This document shows positions 8,276-15,920 of a DNA stretch of 64,000 bases, piece by piece. Both the position numbers and the translations under genes were made by a program. The stretch lies in NCBI RefSeq assembly GCF_020551945.1, contig NZ_JAJBZH010000001.1, forward strand, positions 500,108 to 564,107. The letters are read 5' to 3'. Origin of the DNA: Cellulosimicrobium marinum. Lineage in GTDB: Bacteria > Actinomycetota > Actinomycetes > Actinomycetales > Cellulomonadaceae. How positions within the stretch are numbered: position 1 is the first letter of the stretch; every line of letters begins with the position of its first letter. The notes under the pieces were generated by a model. The model was not told the DNA's origin and made no database searches. It worked only from the letters and a program-made list of their open reading frames with translations.

Positions 8276-8935
8276 GTGAGCAAGAGCGCCACCGCCGGTG
8301 CGACGAACGAGACCGGGCACGACGAGGCCGACCTGCCCGAGCCCGGCGAACCCCGACCGATCAGCGCGCGGACCATGGGATGGCTGCTCGTCGTGCTGGG
8401 GGCGATCGGCTTCCTCGCGTCCGCCGACCTCACGATCGAGCGCTACCTCACGCTGGTCGACCCCGACCACGCGCTCTCGTGCACGCTGAGCGTCTTCGTC
8501 GACTGCGGCCCCGCCATGGGCTCGTGGCAGGGGTCGCTGCTCGGCTTCCCCAACCCGCTCCTCGGCATCGCCGGGTTCTCCGTCGTCATCACGTCGGGCG
8601 TCGTCGTCCTCGCGGGGGCCCGGCTCCCGCGCTGGTACTGGCTCGCGCTGCTGGGCGGGACGACGCTCGCGCTCGCGCTCGTCGTCTTCCTCGTGTGGAC
8701 CAGCCTCTACGCGCTCGTGCGGCTGTGCCCGTGGTGCATGGTGGTGTGGGCCGTCGTGCTGCCGCTCTTCTGGTACCAGGTCGTGCACGCCGTCCAGGAG
8801 GGCTGGCTCCCGGCGAGCGCCGGCGTGCGCCGCACGCTCGTCCGCAACCGCCACCTTTTCCTCGCGATCGGCTACGTCGCGCTCGTGGCGTGGGTGCTGC
8901 TCGTCATGGGGCAGTACATCGTCAGCAGCCTCTGA
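8276..8935 (+). CDS. Vitamin K epoxide reductase (VKOR) family membrane protein
   Basis: A 219-residue, roughly five-span membrane protein. The CPWC redox motif at residues 151-154 and an upstream cysteine pair in LSCTLSVFVDCG are the two dithiol centres of VKOR homologues. These reoxidise a DsbA-like thioredoxin outside the membrane and pass electrons to menaquinone, driving disulfide formation in exported proteins. No DsbA gene is adjacent. The GTG at 8276 is chosen over the upstream frame because GAGGAG lies 7 nt before it. A 12-bp hairpin directly downstream ends the unit. Confidence 0.92.
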   Translation: MSKSATAGATNETGHDEADLPEPGEPRPISARTMGWLLVVLGAIGFLASADLTIERYLTLVDPDHALSCTLSVFVDCGPAMGSWQGSLLGFPNPLLGIAGFSVVITSGVVVLAGARLPRWYWLALLGGTTLALALVVFLVWTSLYALVRLCPWCMVVWAVVLPLFWYQVVHAVQEGWLPASAGVRRTLVRNRHLFLAIGYVALVAWVLLVMGQYIVSSL

Positions 8936-8940
8936 CGGAC

Positions 8941-8978
8941 GACGGCGCGGGGCAGCCCCGGGGCGACCCCGCGCCGTC
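8941..8978. terminator. Perfect 12-bp stem-loop between convergent genes
   Basis: Arms at 8941-8952 and 8967-8978 (GACGGCGCGGGG and its complement) around a 14-nt loop. It lies between the convergent VKOR and YbjQ genes. There is no U-tract, as is common in GC-rich actinobacteria. Confidence 0.8.
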
Positions 8979-9001
8979 GGGCCGTGGTCGCCGTCGGGGC
9001 C

Positions 9002-9442
9002 TCAGCGCCAGCCCGGCTGGTCCGGGGCGGCGTCCTGCGGACCGCCCTGCGCCCCGTACGCCGGGGCGGGCGCCGACTGCGCCTGGTGCGCGGACTGCGC
9101 CGTGGCGCCCGGCTGACCCGCGGGGATGGGGGCGACGACCACGGCCGTGCCGTACGCGCACACCTCGGAGAACTGCTGCGCGATGTCGCCGGTGTCGAAC
9201 CGCATCCCGATCACGGCGTTCGCGCCGCGGCGCTGCGCCTCCTGGACCATGCGGTGCATGACCTCCTGGCGCGACTCGTACACGAGCTGGGTGTACTCCT
9301 TGACCTCGCCGCCGCCGAGCGCGCGGAAGCCCGCCGTGAAGTTCGCGCCGAAGTTGGCGCTGCGCACGGTCATGCCCATCACCTCCCCGAGCACGGCGTC
9401 GATGCGGTAGCCCGGGACCTCGTTCGTCGTCACCACGATCAT
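9002..9442 (-). CDS. YbjQ/UPF0145 family protein
   Basis: A 146-residue protein. Residues 1-110 form a YbjQ-type domain ([23 protein letters not shown] opening condensed here; later [14 protein letters not shown]), a small oligomeric fold of unknown function sometimes described as heavy-metal binding. The last 35 residues are a low-complexity A/Q/P-rich tail. The start has a CAGGAT -10-like box (9449-9454) 6 nt upstream and no Shine-Dalgarno, so it is probably leaderless. It is convergent with the VKOR gene and divergent from leuS. Confidence 0.88.
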   Translation of the reverse strand: MIVVTTNEVPGYRIDAVLGEVMGMTVRSANFGANFTAGFRALGGGEVKEYTQLVYESRQEVMHRMVQEAQRRGANAVIGMRFDTGDIAQQFSEVCAYGTAVVVAPIPAGQPGATAQSAHQAQSAPAPAYGAQGGPQDAAPDQPGWR

Positions 9443-9503
9443 GCGCGCATCCTGCCACGGCGCACCCGGTCGCCGGGCCGCCGTCCCGCACGGGTGCCGC
9501 CGG

Positions 9504-9509
9504 TAGAAT
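9504..9509 (+). promoter_or_regulatory. -10 box of leaderless leuS
   Basis: TAGAAT lies 7 nt before the GTG start of leuS and no ribosome-binding site is present. Confidence 0.6.
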
Positions 9510-9516
9510 CGCCCGC

Positions 9517-12500
9517 GTGACCACCCCTGACGCCGCCCCTGAGATCACGCACGCCCCCGGCCAGCCCGCCCACCGGTACACCCCGGCCCTCGCGGAGCAG
9601 ATCGAGCTCAAGTGGCAGGACCTGTGGGAGCAGCGCGGCACGTTCTTCGCCGCGAACCCCGACGGTCCGCTCACCGACGGCGCCGGTGAGGGCCCGGGCG
9701 GCGCGAGCCCGTACTTCATCATGGACATGTTCCCGTACCCGTCGGGCGCGGGCCTGCACGTCGGGCACCCGCTGGGATACATCGCGACCGACGTCGTGGG
9801 GCGGTTCCGGCGCATGTGCGGCGACAACGTGCTGCACGCGCTGGGCTACGACGCGTTCGGCCTGCCCGCCGAGCAGTACGCGGTGCAGACGGGTCAGCAC
9901 CCGCGCGTGACGACCGAGGCGAACATCGCGAACATGCGCCGCCAGCTGCGCCGCCTCGGCCTGGCGCACGACTCGCGGCGGTCGTTCGCGACGATCGACC
10001 CCGAGTACGTGCGCTGGACGCAGTGGATCTTCCTGCAGATCTTCGACTCCTGGTACGACGCCGATTCCGCCCGCCCCGACGGAGGGCTGGGCCGCGCACG
10101 ACCGATCGCCGAGCTGGAGGCCGAGCTCGCCGCGGGGTCGCGTCCGGTCCCCGCGGGCGTCGAGGGCGTCGAGGCGGGCGCGGACTGGGCGACGCTCACG
10201 CCGGCCCAGCGCCGCGCCGTCGTGGACTCCCAGCGTCTGGCGTACGTCGACGAGTCGCCCGTGAACTGGGCCCCCGGGCTCGGGACCGTCCTCGCGAACG
10301 AGGAGGTCACCGCGGACGGGCGCTCGGAGCGCGGCAACTTCCCGGTGTTCCAGCGCAGCCTGCGCCAGTGGAAGATGCGCATCACGGCGTACGCCGACCG
10401 CCTCGCCGACGACCTCGACCTCATCGACTGGCCGGAGAAGGTCACGGCGATGCAGCGCAACTGGATCGGGCGCAGCGAGGGCGCGCTCGTGCGCTTCGCG
10501 GTGCTCGGCGCCGCGGACGGCGCGAACGACGCCGCCGCGGAGTCCGGCTCGCAGATCGAGGTCTTCACGACGCGCCCCGACACGCTGTTCGGCGCGACGT
10601 TCATGGTGGTCTCGCCCGAGCACCCGCTGCTCGACGAGGTGCCCGCGCACTGGCCGGACGGGACGTCGTCGGCGTGGACGGGCGGGCACCGCTCACCCGT
10701 GGAGGCGGTCGCGGCGTACCGGCGCGAGGCCGCGGCGAAGACGGCCGTCGAGCGGCAGGCCGACGCCGGCAAGAAGACCGGCGTGTTTACCGGGCACCTC
10801 GCTGTCAACCCGGTCAACGGCGCGACCATCCCCGTCTTCACGGCCGACTACGTGCTCATGGGCTACGGGACCGGCGCGATCATGGCCGTCCCCGGCGGCG
10901 ACGAGCGCGACTTCGCGTTCGCCGAGGCGTTCGGGCTGCCCGTCGTGCGCACGGTCGAGCCCGCGGGCGGGCTGCCCGAGGACTTCACCGGCCCGTACAC
11001 GGGGGACGGCGTCGCGGTGGGGTCGTCGAACGACGAGGTGTCCCTCGACGGGCTCGGGGTCGCCGACGCCAAGCGCCGCATCACCGAGTGGCTCGTCGCG
11101 AAGGGCCTGGGCGAGGGCACCACGACGTACCGCCTGCGCGACTGGCTCTTCAGCCGACAGCGCTACTGGGGCGAGCCGTTCCCCATCGTGTGGGACTCCG
11201 ACGACCGTCCCGTCGCCCTCCCCGACGCGCTGCTGCCCGTCGAGCTGCCCGACGTCCCCGACTACGCCCCCCGCACGTTCGAGCCCGACGACGCGAGCTC
11301 CTCGCCCGAGGCGCCGCTCGGCCGCAACGACGACTGGGTGCAGGTCACCCTCGACCTCGGCGACGGGCCGAAGCAGTACCGCCGCGACACCAACACCATG
11401 CCCAACTGGGCCGGGTCGTGCTGGTACTACCTGCGCTACCTCGACCCGGCGTGGACCGGGGGAGAGGCTGCCGGGTCCGCCGGCACGGGACCCGTCGTCG
11501 TCGACCCCGACCTCGAGCGCTACTGGATGGGCCCGGAGCACAACGCCACGGCGGGCCGCTCGGGCGGCGTCGACCTGTACGTCGGCGGCGTCGAGCACGC
11601 CGTGCTGCACCTGCTCTACGCCCGGTTCTGGCACAAGGTGCTCTACGACCTGGGCCACGTGTCGAGCATCGAGCCGTTCCACCGGCTCTTCAACCAGGGG
11701 TACGTCCAGGCGTACGCGTTCACCGACGCGCGCGGCCAGTACGTCCCCGCGGCAGAGGTCACCGAGGAGCCCGCTGCCGACGGTTCCGGCGAGGTCGTCT
11801 ACCGCTGGAACGGCGAGGTCGTGCAGCGCGAGTACGGCAAGATGGGCAAGTCGCTGAAGAACGTCGTCACGCCCGACGACATGTACGCCGAGTACGGCGC
11901 CGACACGTTCCGCGTCTACGAGATGTCGATGGGTCCGCTCGACCTGTCGCGCCCGTGGGAGACGCGCGCCGTCGTCGGGTCGCAGCGGTTCCTGCAGCGG
12001 CTGTGGCGGAACGTCGTGAGTGAAGACACGGGGGAGACGGTCGTGTCGGACGAGCCCGCCGACGTCGCGACCCTGCGCGCCGTCCACCGTGCGATCGCGG
12101 ACGTGCGCGTCGAGATGGAGCACATGCGCCCCAACACGGCCATCGCGAAGCTCATCACGCTCAACAACCACCTCACGTCCCTCGACCGCGTGCCGCGCGA
12201 GGCCGTGGAGCCGCTCGTGCTCATGACCGCGCCCGTCGCGCCGCACCTCGCGGAGGAGCTCTGGGAGCGCCTCGGACACGACACCTCGCTCGCGCACGAG
12301 CCGTTCCCCACGGCCGACGAGCAGTACCTCGTCGAGGACACGGTCACGTGCGTCGTGCAGGTCAAGGGCAAGGTGCGCGGCCGTCTCGACGTGCCGCCGT
12401 CGATCTCGGAGGAGGACCTCACGGCCGCCGCGCTCGCGGAGCCGAACGTCGTGCGCGCGATCGACGGCGCGGAGGTCCGCACGGTGATCGTCCGCGCGCC

Positions 12501-12525
12501 GAAGCTGGTGAACATCGTCGTCTGA
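9517..12525 (+). CDS. leuS: Leucyl-tRNA synthetase
   Basis: A class I aminoacyl-tRNA synthetase charging tRNA-Leu in the cytosol. The HIGH signature reads HVGH near residue 81, and the KMSKS loop reads KMGKS near 775, a mild variant. The CP1 editing domain lies between, with the [12 protein letters not shown] strand near residue 350 that helps form the hydrolytic site. At 1002 residues it is longer than typical bacterial LeuRS; extra length is seen in loops near 185-225 and 590-610. The start is leaderless. The stop is followed 5 nt later by a long stem-loop. Confidence 0.97.
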   Translation: MTTPDAAPEITHAPGQPAHRYTPALAEQIELKWQDLWEQRGTFFAANPDGPLTDGAGEGPGGASPYFIMDMFPYPSGAGLHVGHPLGYIATDVVGRFRRMCGDNVLHALGYDAFGLPAEQYAVQTGQHPRVTTEANIANMRRQLRRLGLAHDSRRSFATIDPEYVRWTQWIFLQIFDSWYDADSARPDGGLGRARPIAELEAELAAGSRPVPAGVEGVEAGADWATLTPAQRRAVVDSQRLAYVDESPVNWAPGLGTVLANEEVTADGRSERGNFPVFQRSLRQWKMRITAYADRLADDLDLIDWPEKVTAMQRNWIGRSEGALVRFAVLGAADGANDAAAESGSQIEVFTTRPDTLFGATFMVVSPEHPLLDEVPAHWPDGTSSAWTGGHRSPVEAVAAYRREAAAKTAVERQADAGKKTGVFTGHLAVNPVNGATIPVFTADYVLMGYGTGAIMAVPGGDERDFAFAEAFGLPVVRTVEPAGGLPEDFTGPYTGDGVAVGSSNDEVSLDGLGVADAKRRITEWLVAKGLGEGTTTYRLRDWLFSRQRYWGEPFPIVWDSDDRPVALPDALLPVELPDVPDYAPRTFEPDDASSSPEAPLGRNDDWVQVTLDLGDGPKQYRRDTNTMPNWAGSCWYYLRYLDPAWTGGEAAGSAGTGPVVVDPDLERYWMGPEHNATAGRSGGVDLYVGGVEHAVLHLLYARFWHKVLYDLGHVSSIEPFHRLFNQGYVQAYAFTDARGQYVPAAEVTEEPAADGSGEVVYRWNGEVVQREYGKMGKSLKNVVTPDDMYAEYGADTFRVYEMSMGPLDLSRPWETRAVVGSQRFLQRLWRNVVSEDTGETVVSDEPADVATLRAVHRAIADVRVEMEHMRPNTAIAKLITLNNHLTSLDRVPREAVEPLVLMTAPVAPHLAEELWERLGHDTSLAHEPFPTADEQYLVEDTVTCVVQVKGKVRGRLDVPPSISEEDLTAAALAEPNVVRAIDGAEVRTVIVRAPKLVNIVV

Positions 12526-12530
12526 CCCGT

Positions 12531-12587
12531 TGAGTGCATGAAATAGTCGCGTCGGGGAGCCCCAGGCGCGACTTTTTCATGCACTCA
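12531..12587. terminator. Long bidirectional stem-loop between leuS and a DUF559 gene
   Basis: Arms 12531-12551 and 12567-12587 pair over 21 bp with one mismatch; an inner GGGG-AG-CCCC stem closes the loop. The inner GTCGCG/CGCGAC stem is followed by TTTTT, a classic intrinsic terminator for leuS. The stop codon of the opposing gene lies within the right arm. The outer AT-richer part (TGAGTGCATGAAA) is unusual for this genome. Confidence 0.8.
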
Positions 12588-13475
12588 CGGCCATGCCCGT
12601 GCCCGACGACGAGCCCTCGCCGCCCGCACCCGACGCACCAGACGCTCGGGGAGGCGGAGCACGTCGTCGGCCGTCGCGGTGACGACGACCCAGCCCGCGT
12701 CCTCCAGGCGTTGGCGGCGCTCGACGTCGCGTCGCCACGTCGCCGGGTCGGTGCGGTGCACGTCGCCGTCGTACTCGATCGCGATGCGCAGCTCCGGGTA
12801 GGACAGGTCAGGCAGGGCGAGGAACCGGCCTGCGTCGTCGAGGGCGGGGCGGTTGACGGCCGGCGTCGGCAGCCCGGCCTGCACGAGGATCAGTCGCGTG
12901 CGGGTCTCCATGCTCGAGTCCGTGCCCGGCCGGACGAGGCCGATCGCCTCCCGGCACCGGACGATCCCACGCATCTTGTAGGTCGAGTCCATGAGCCGTC
13001 GCAGCTCGGCCACGGTGGTCGCGGGGTGTCTCCGGCGCGTCATCGAGTCGGCCAGGACGACCACGGCGTCGGGCGGCAGCGCGTGCGCGACCTGGAGCCA
13101 GGTCTGCGCGGGGGACGTGACGCGCAGATCGTCGACCTCGACGACGTCGAGACGGTCCTGCCCGCAGTAGTGGGAGACGACCGCGGTCCGCTGGGCACGA
13201 TCGCCCCGCCGCGTCGAGACGACGTGGAGACGGTCGTCGCGGGCGATCTCCCACGGGACCTCGACCCCGAGCAGCCGGAGGGCGGTCGTCCGGGCGAAGG
13301 CGCTGTCGGGGTGGAGCACGCGGGCGACGGCGCGGCACCGGTCTGCGAGGGTCGGGTCGGTGGTGCCGAGCACCCGCACTCCTGACGTCGGTGCGTGGGC
13401 GCTCGGTCCGCGCAGGACGCCGGGGGTCAGGCCGGCGGCGAGCGCCTCGGCCGTGGTGAGGATCGTCGTCGTCAT
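12585..13475 (-). CDS. DUF559-type protein with a predicted PD-(D/E)XK endonuclease fold
   Basis: A 296-residue protein common as solitary genes in actinobacteria. The N-terminal half resembles the AbiEi-like antitoxin winged-helix region seen in such proteins. The C-terminal half contains LRIAIEYDGDVHR (about residues 230-245) then RRQRLEDAGWVVV. These are the typical Asp/Glu-containing strands of the Vsr/DUF559 restriction-endonuclease-like fold, with the E-Y-D-G signature intact. Function unknown; nuclease activity is inferred from fold. It is bracketed by two palindromes that both contain CCGTTGAGTGC, and its stop lies inside one of them. No partner gene is adjacent. Confidence 0.75.
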   Translation of the reverse strand: MTTTILTTAEALAAGLTPGVLRGPSAHAPTSGVRVLGTTDPTLADRCRAVARVLHPDSAFARTTALRLLGVEVPWEIARDDRLHVVSTRRGDRAQRTAVVSHYCGQDRLDVVEVDDLRVTSPAQTWLQVAHALPPDAVVVLADSMTRRRHPATTVAELRRLMDSTYKMRGIVRCREAIGLVRPGTDSSMETRTRLILVQAGLPTPAVNRPALDDAGRFLALPDLSYPELRIAIEYDGDVHRTDPATWRRDVERRQRLEDAGWVVVTATADDVLRLPERLVRRVRAARARRRARAWP

Positions 13476-13536
13476 GGCCCGAGACTGGCCGTGGTGAGGC
13501 ACGGCCGGACAGGCCGCGCGGCGATCTGTGGAGAAC

Positions 13537-13607
13537 CCTCCGTTGAGTGCGGCCCATTCGTCCTCGGAACACGTTCGCGGCGACACATCCCCAGCACTCA
13601 GCGGAGG
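13537..13607. repeat. Long-armed inverted repeat upstream of the DUF559 gene
   Basis: Arms at 13537-13550 and 13594-13607 pair over 14 bp with one mismatch around a 43-nt loop. The left arm shares the 11-mer CCGTTGAGTGC with the leuS-side hairpin (12527-12537). Confidence 0.75.
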
Positions 13608-13664
13608 CGGCGCAGCCGGGCGGAGATGCGTGCCACGGCCCGGACGCCGTAGGGTGGCGCGGCC

Positions 13665-14519
13665 ATGAACCCCGCTCCGCACGTCCACGTCGTCACCGAC
13701 TCGACGGCCTCCCTGCCGCCGCAGGACGTGGCGTGGCTGCGCACCGTCCCGCTGCACGTCGCCGTCGAGGGGGACTCGTTCCTCGAGGGCGAGGAGATCA
13801 CCGCGCAGGACGTCGCCGCGCACCTCGCGGCGGGGCACCGGGTGTCCACGTCCCAGCCGACGCCGCGCGCGTTCGCCCGGGCGTACGCCGCCGCCGCCGC
13901 GTCCGGGGCGCGCGCGATCGTGTCCGTCCACCTCTCGGGCGAGCTGTCGGGCACCGTGCACGCCGCGGCCCTGGCGGCGTCCGACGCCCCCGTCCCGGTG
14001 CGGGTCGTCGACTCGCGGACCGCCGCGGCGGGGCTCGGGTTCGCCGTCCTCGCGGCGGTCACGGCCGCGGAGGAGGGGGCCGACGTCGACACGGTGGCGC
14101 GGCGAGCGCTGACCGTCGCCGACTCGAGCCGGGCCGTGTTCCTCGTCGAGTCCCTCGACCACCTGCGGCGCGGGGGCCGGCTGAGCCCCGCCGCCGCCGC
14201 GCTCGGCACCGTGCTCGGCGTGCGGCCGCTCCTCGCCGTGCGTGACGGCCGGATCGAGGTGGTCCAGAAGGTACGCACCCGGGCCGCCGCCGTCGAGCGT
14301 CTGACGAGCGTCGTCGTCGGCTCCGCGGGACGCCGGAACGACCCGGCGCTCGCGGTGCACCACGTGGGGGACGAGGACGGCGCACGCCGCCTCGCGGACG
14401 AGCTGACCGCGAGGACGGGCCTCGACGTGCTCGTGACCCCGGTGAGCGCGGTCCTCGGGGCGCACGTCGGCCCCGGGGTGCTGGCCGCCGTCGTCGCCGA
14501 CCGGGCGCCGCAGCACTGA
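13665..14519 (+). CDS. DegV-family fatty-acid-binding protein
   Basis: A 284-residue DegV protein. The family binds a fatty acid between two domains; in Gram-positives relatives (FakB) present the acid to the kinase FakA. Motifs include VTDSTASLP near residue 10, STSQPTP near 65 and SVHLSGELSGT near 90, all lining the lipid carboxylate site, with RRGGRLS near 167. No FakA-like kinase is adjacent. A TAGGGT box (13650-13655) 9 nt before the ATG and absence of a Shine-Dalgarno suggest a leaderless mRNA. The next genes, comEA/comEC, have their own promoter. Confidence 0.92.
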   Translation: MNPAPHVHVVTDSTASLPPQDVAWLRTVPLHVAVEGDSFLEGEEITAQDVAAHLAAGHRVSTSQPTPRAFARAYAAAAASGARAIVSVHLSGELSGTVHAAALAASDAPVPVRVVDSRTAAAGLGFAVLAAVTAAEEGADVDTVARRALTVADSSRAVFLVESLDHLRRGGRLSPAAAALGTVLGVRPLLAVRDGRIEVVQKVRTRAAAVERLTSVVVGSAGRRNDPALAVHHVGDEDGARRLADELTARTGLDVLVTPVSAVLGAHVGPGVLAAVVADRAPQH

Positions 14520-14623
14520 CCGCTCCGGCCTGAGGTCTCGTCACACGGCCGTGCACAGGCCGCGATCCCGCGTCGGCATCCACAGGTGCCGCGACGACAG
14601 GCCCGCCGGACCTCCCGACGACC

Positions 14624-14629
14624 TAGCGT
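14624..14629 (+). promoter_or_regulatory. -10 box of leaderless comEA
   Basis: TAGCGT lies 7 nt before the ATG at 14637 and no ribosome-binding site is visible. Confidence 0.5.
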
Positions 14630-14636
14630 GCCGCGC

Positions 14637-15920
14637 ATGACGACAGCACGGCACGCTCCCGGTGACCGGACCCCGACGACGGCCCGCGCCCCGCGCCGCA
14701 GCGACGCCGTCGTGCGGCAACGGCTCCGCGCCGTGACCGGTGGCGACCGTGCCGCACCGTCCGACGTCCCTGCCGTCACGGCCGGGGGACGCCCGGTGCT
14801 CGCGTGGCACCCGGCGACCGCCGCGCTGGACCTCGTCCCGGCGGCCGGGGGCGCGCGTCGCACGGGCCCGGACCGCACGGCGGGACCCGACCGCGCGGGG
14901 CCGCCGGACGGCTCGGAGGGTGGAGGGACCTCGGCGGTGGTGGACCTCGGCGGCGACGCCGGCGCGTGGCTGCCGGACCGGCCGACCGCGGCGCGCGCCG
15001 ACGACGCGTGGAGCACCGACCTGCGGCGGCGTGCCGACCCGCCGCGGCGCGGCCCGGAGGACGTCGCCGCGCGCGCGAGGGACCGGGCGGCGACCACGGC
15101 CGCGCAGGCCTACGCGGCGCTGCACGGCCACCCGACCGTGCACTCCGGGTTCGTGGACCTCGCCGACGAGGGCACGTACGGTACGGACGCGACGAGGCCG
15201 CGGACCAGGGTCCGGCTGCGGGTCGCGGTCGCCGCGGCAGTCGTCGTCCTGGCGCTCGGCGGCGCGACCGCGGTCGCGGCCACCCGCCCGGACCCCGTGA
15301 GCACCGTCGTGGCGCTCGACGGGCACGACGACGGCTCCGCGGACCACGCTGCGGCAGACGGGCATCCGCAGGAGGGGGCGGAGGAGAGCGCGGTGGCCGA
15401 GGGGGCGGCGCAGGTCCCCGGCCCCGAGGCCGGGCAGGCCGGCGACCCCGTCGTCGGTGCGGGCGCCCCGGCGGTGGGGGAGCCCGGCGTGGTGGTGCAC
15501 GTCGTCGGGCAGGTGGGCGCGCCCGGGCTCGTGCAGGTGCCGGCGGGCGCCCGCGTCGCCGACGCGCTGACGGCCGCGGGCGGCGCGACCGGCGACGCGG
15601 ACCTCACCGCCCTCAACCTCGCGCGGACCGTCGTCGACGGGGAGCAGATCGTCGTCACCCGCCCGGGCGAGACGCCGCCCGCGCCGCCGCCCCCGGCGTC
15701 CGGCGGTGCCGAGAGCGCCGGTGCCGGGACGGTCGTCGACCTCAACACCGCCGACGCGACCGCGCTCGACGCGCTCCCGGGGATCGGGCCGGTGCTGGCT
15801 GAACGGATCGTCGCGTGGCGCGTCGAGCACGGCAGGTTCTCCACCGTCGACGAGCTCGGCGAGGTGAGCGGGATCGGCCCCGCGGTCCTCGCGGACGTGC
15901 GCGACCTCGTTCGCGTGTGA
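14637..15920 (+). CDS. comEA: ComEA-like DNA-binding competence protein
   Basis: A 427-residue protein. A long disordered cytoplasmic N-terminus (about 1-190) leads to one membrane span (about 196-216), then an acidic A/E/G-rich linker, an SLBB domain (about 285-341; VVVHVVGQVGAPGLVQV) and a C-terminal pair of helix-hairpin-helix motifs (about 367-426; LPGIGPVLAERI and VSGIGPAVLADV). ComEA binds incoming double-stranded DNA outside the membrane and hands it to ComEC. The N-terminal extension is much longer than in Bacillus ComEA, as is usual in actinobacteria. It overlaps comEC by GTGA. Natural transformation in this organism is not demonstrated. Confidence 0.93.
   Translation: MTTARHAPGDRTPTTARAPRRSDAVVRQRLRAVTGGDRAAPSDVPAVTAGGRPVLAWHPATAALDLVPAAGGARRTGPDRTAGPDRAGPPDGSEGGGTSAVVDLGGDAGAWLPDRPTAARADDAWSTDLRRRADPPRRGPEDVAARARDRAATTAAQAYAALHGHPTVHSGFVDLADEGTYGTDATRPRTRVRLRVAVAAAVVVLALGGATAVAATRPDPVSTVVALDGHDDGSADHAAADGHPQEGAEESAVAEGAAQVPGPEAGQAGDPVVGAGAPAVGEPGVVVHVVGQVGAPGLVQVPAGARVADALTAAGGATGDADLTALNLARTVVDGEQIVVTRPGETPPAPPPPASGGAESAGAGTVVDLNTADATALDALPGIGPVLAERIVAWRVEHGRFSTVDELGEVSGIGPAVLADVRDLVRV

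Noticed and set aside
9717-12023. Arginine-rich alternative frames inside leuS
   Set aside because: Frame shadows of leuS; the leuS frame has complete synthetase motifs.
12534-13385. Plus-strand frame starting inside the leuS-side hairpin
   Set aside because: It is antisense to the DUF559 gene, low complexity, and its start lies in a terminator stem.
13567-13576. GAACACGTTC as a LexA/SOS box
   Set aside because: The half-sites GAAC and GTTC are separated by 2 nt, whereas the actinobacterial SOS box needs 4.
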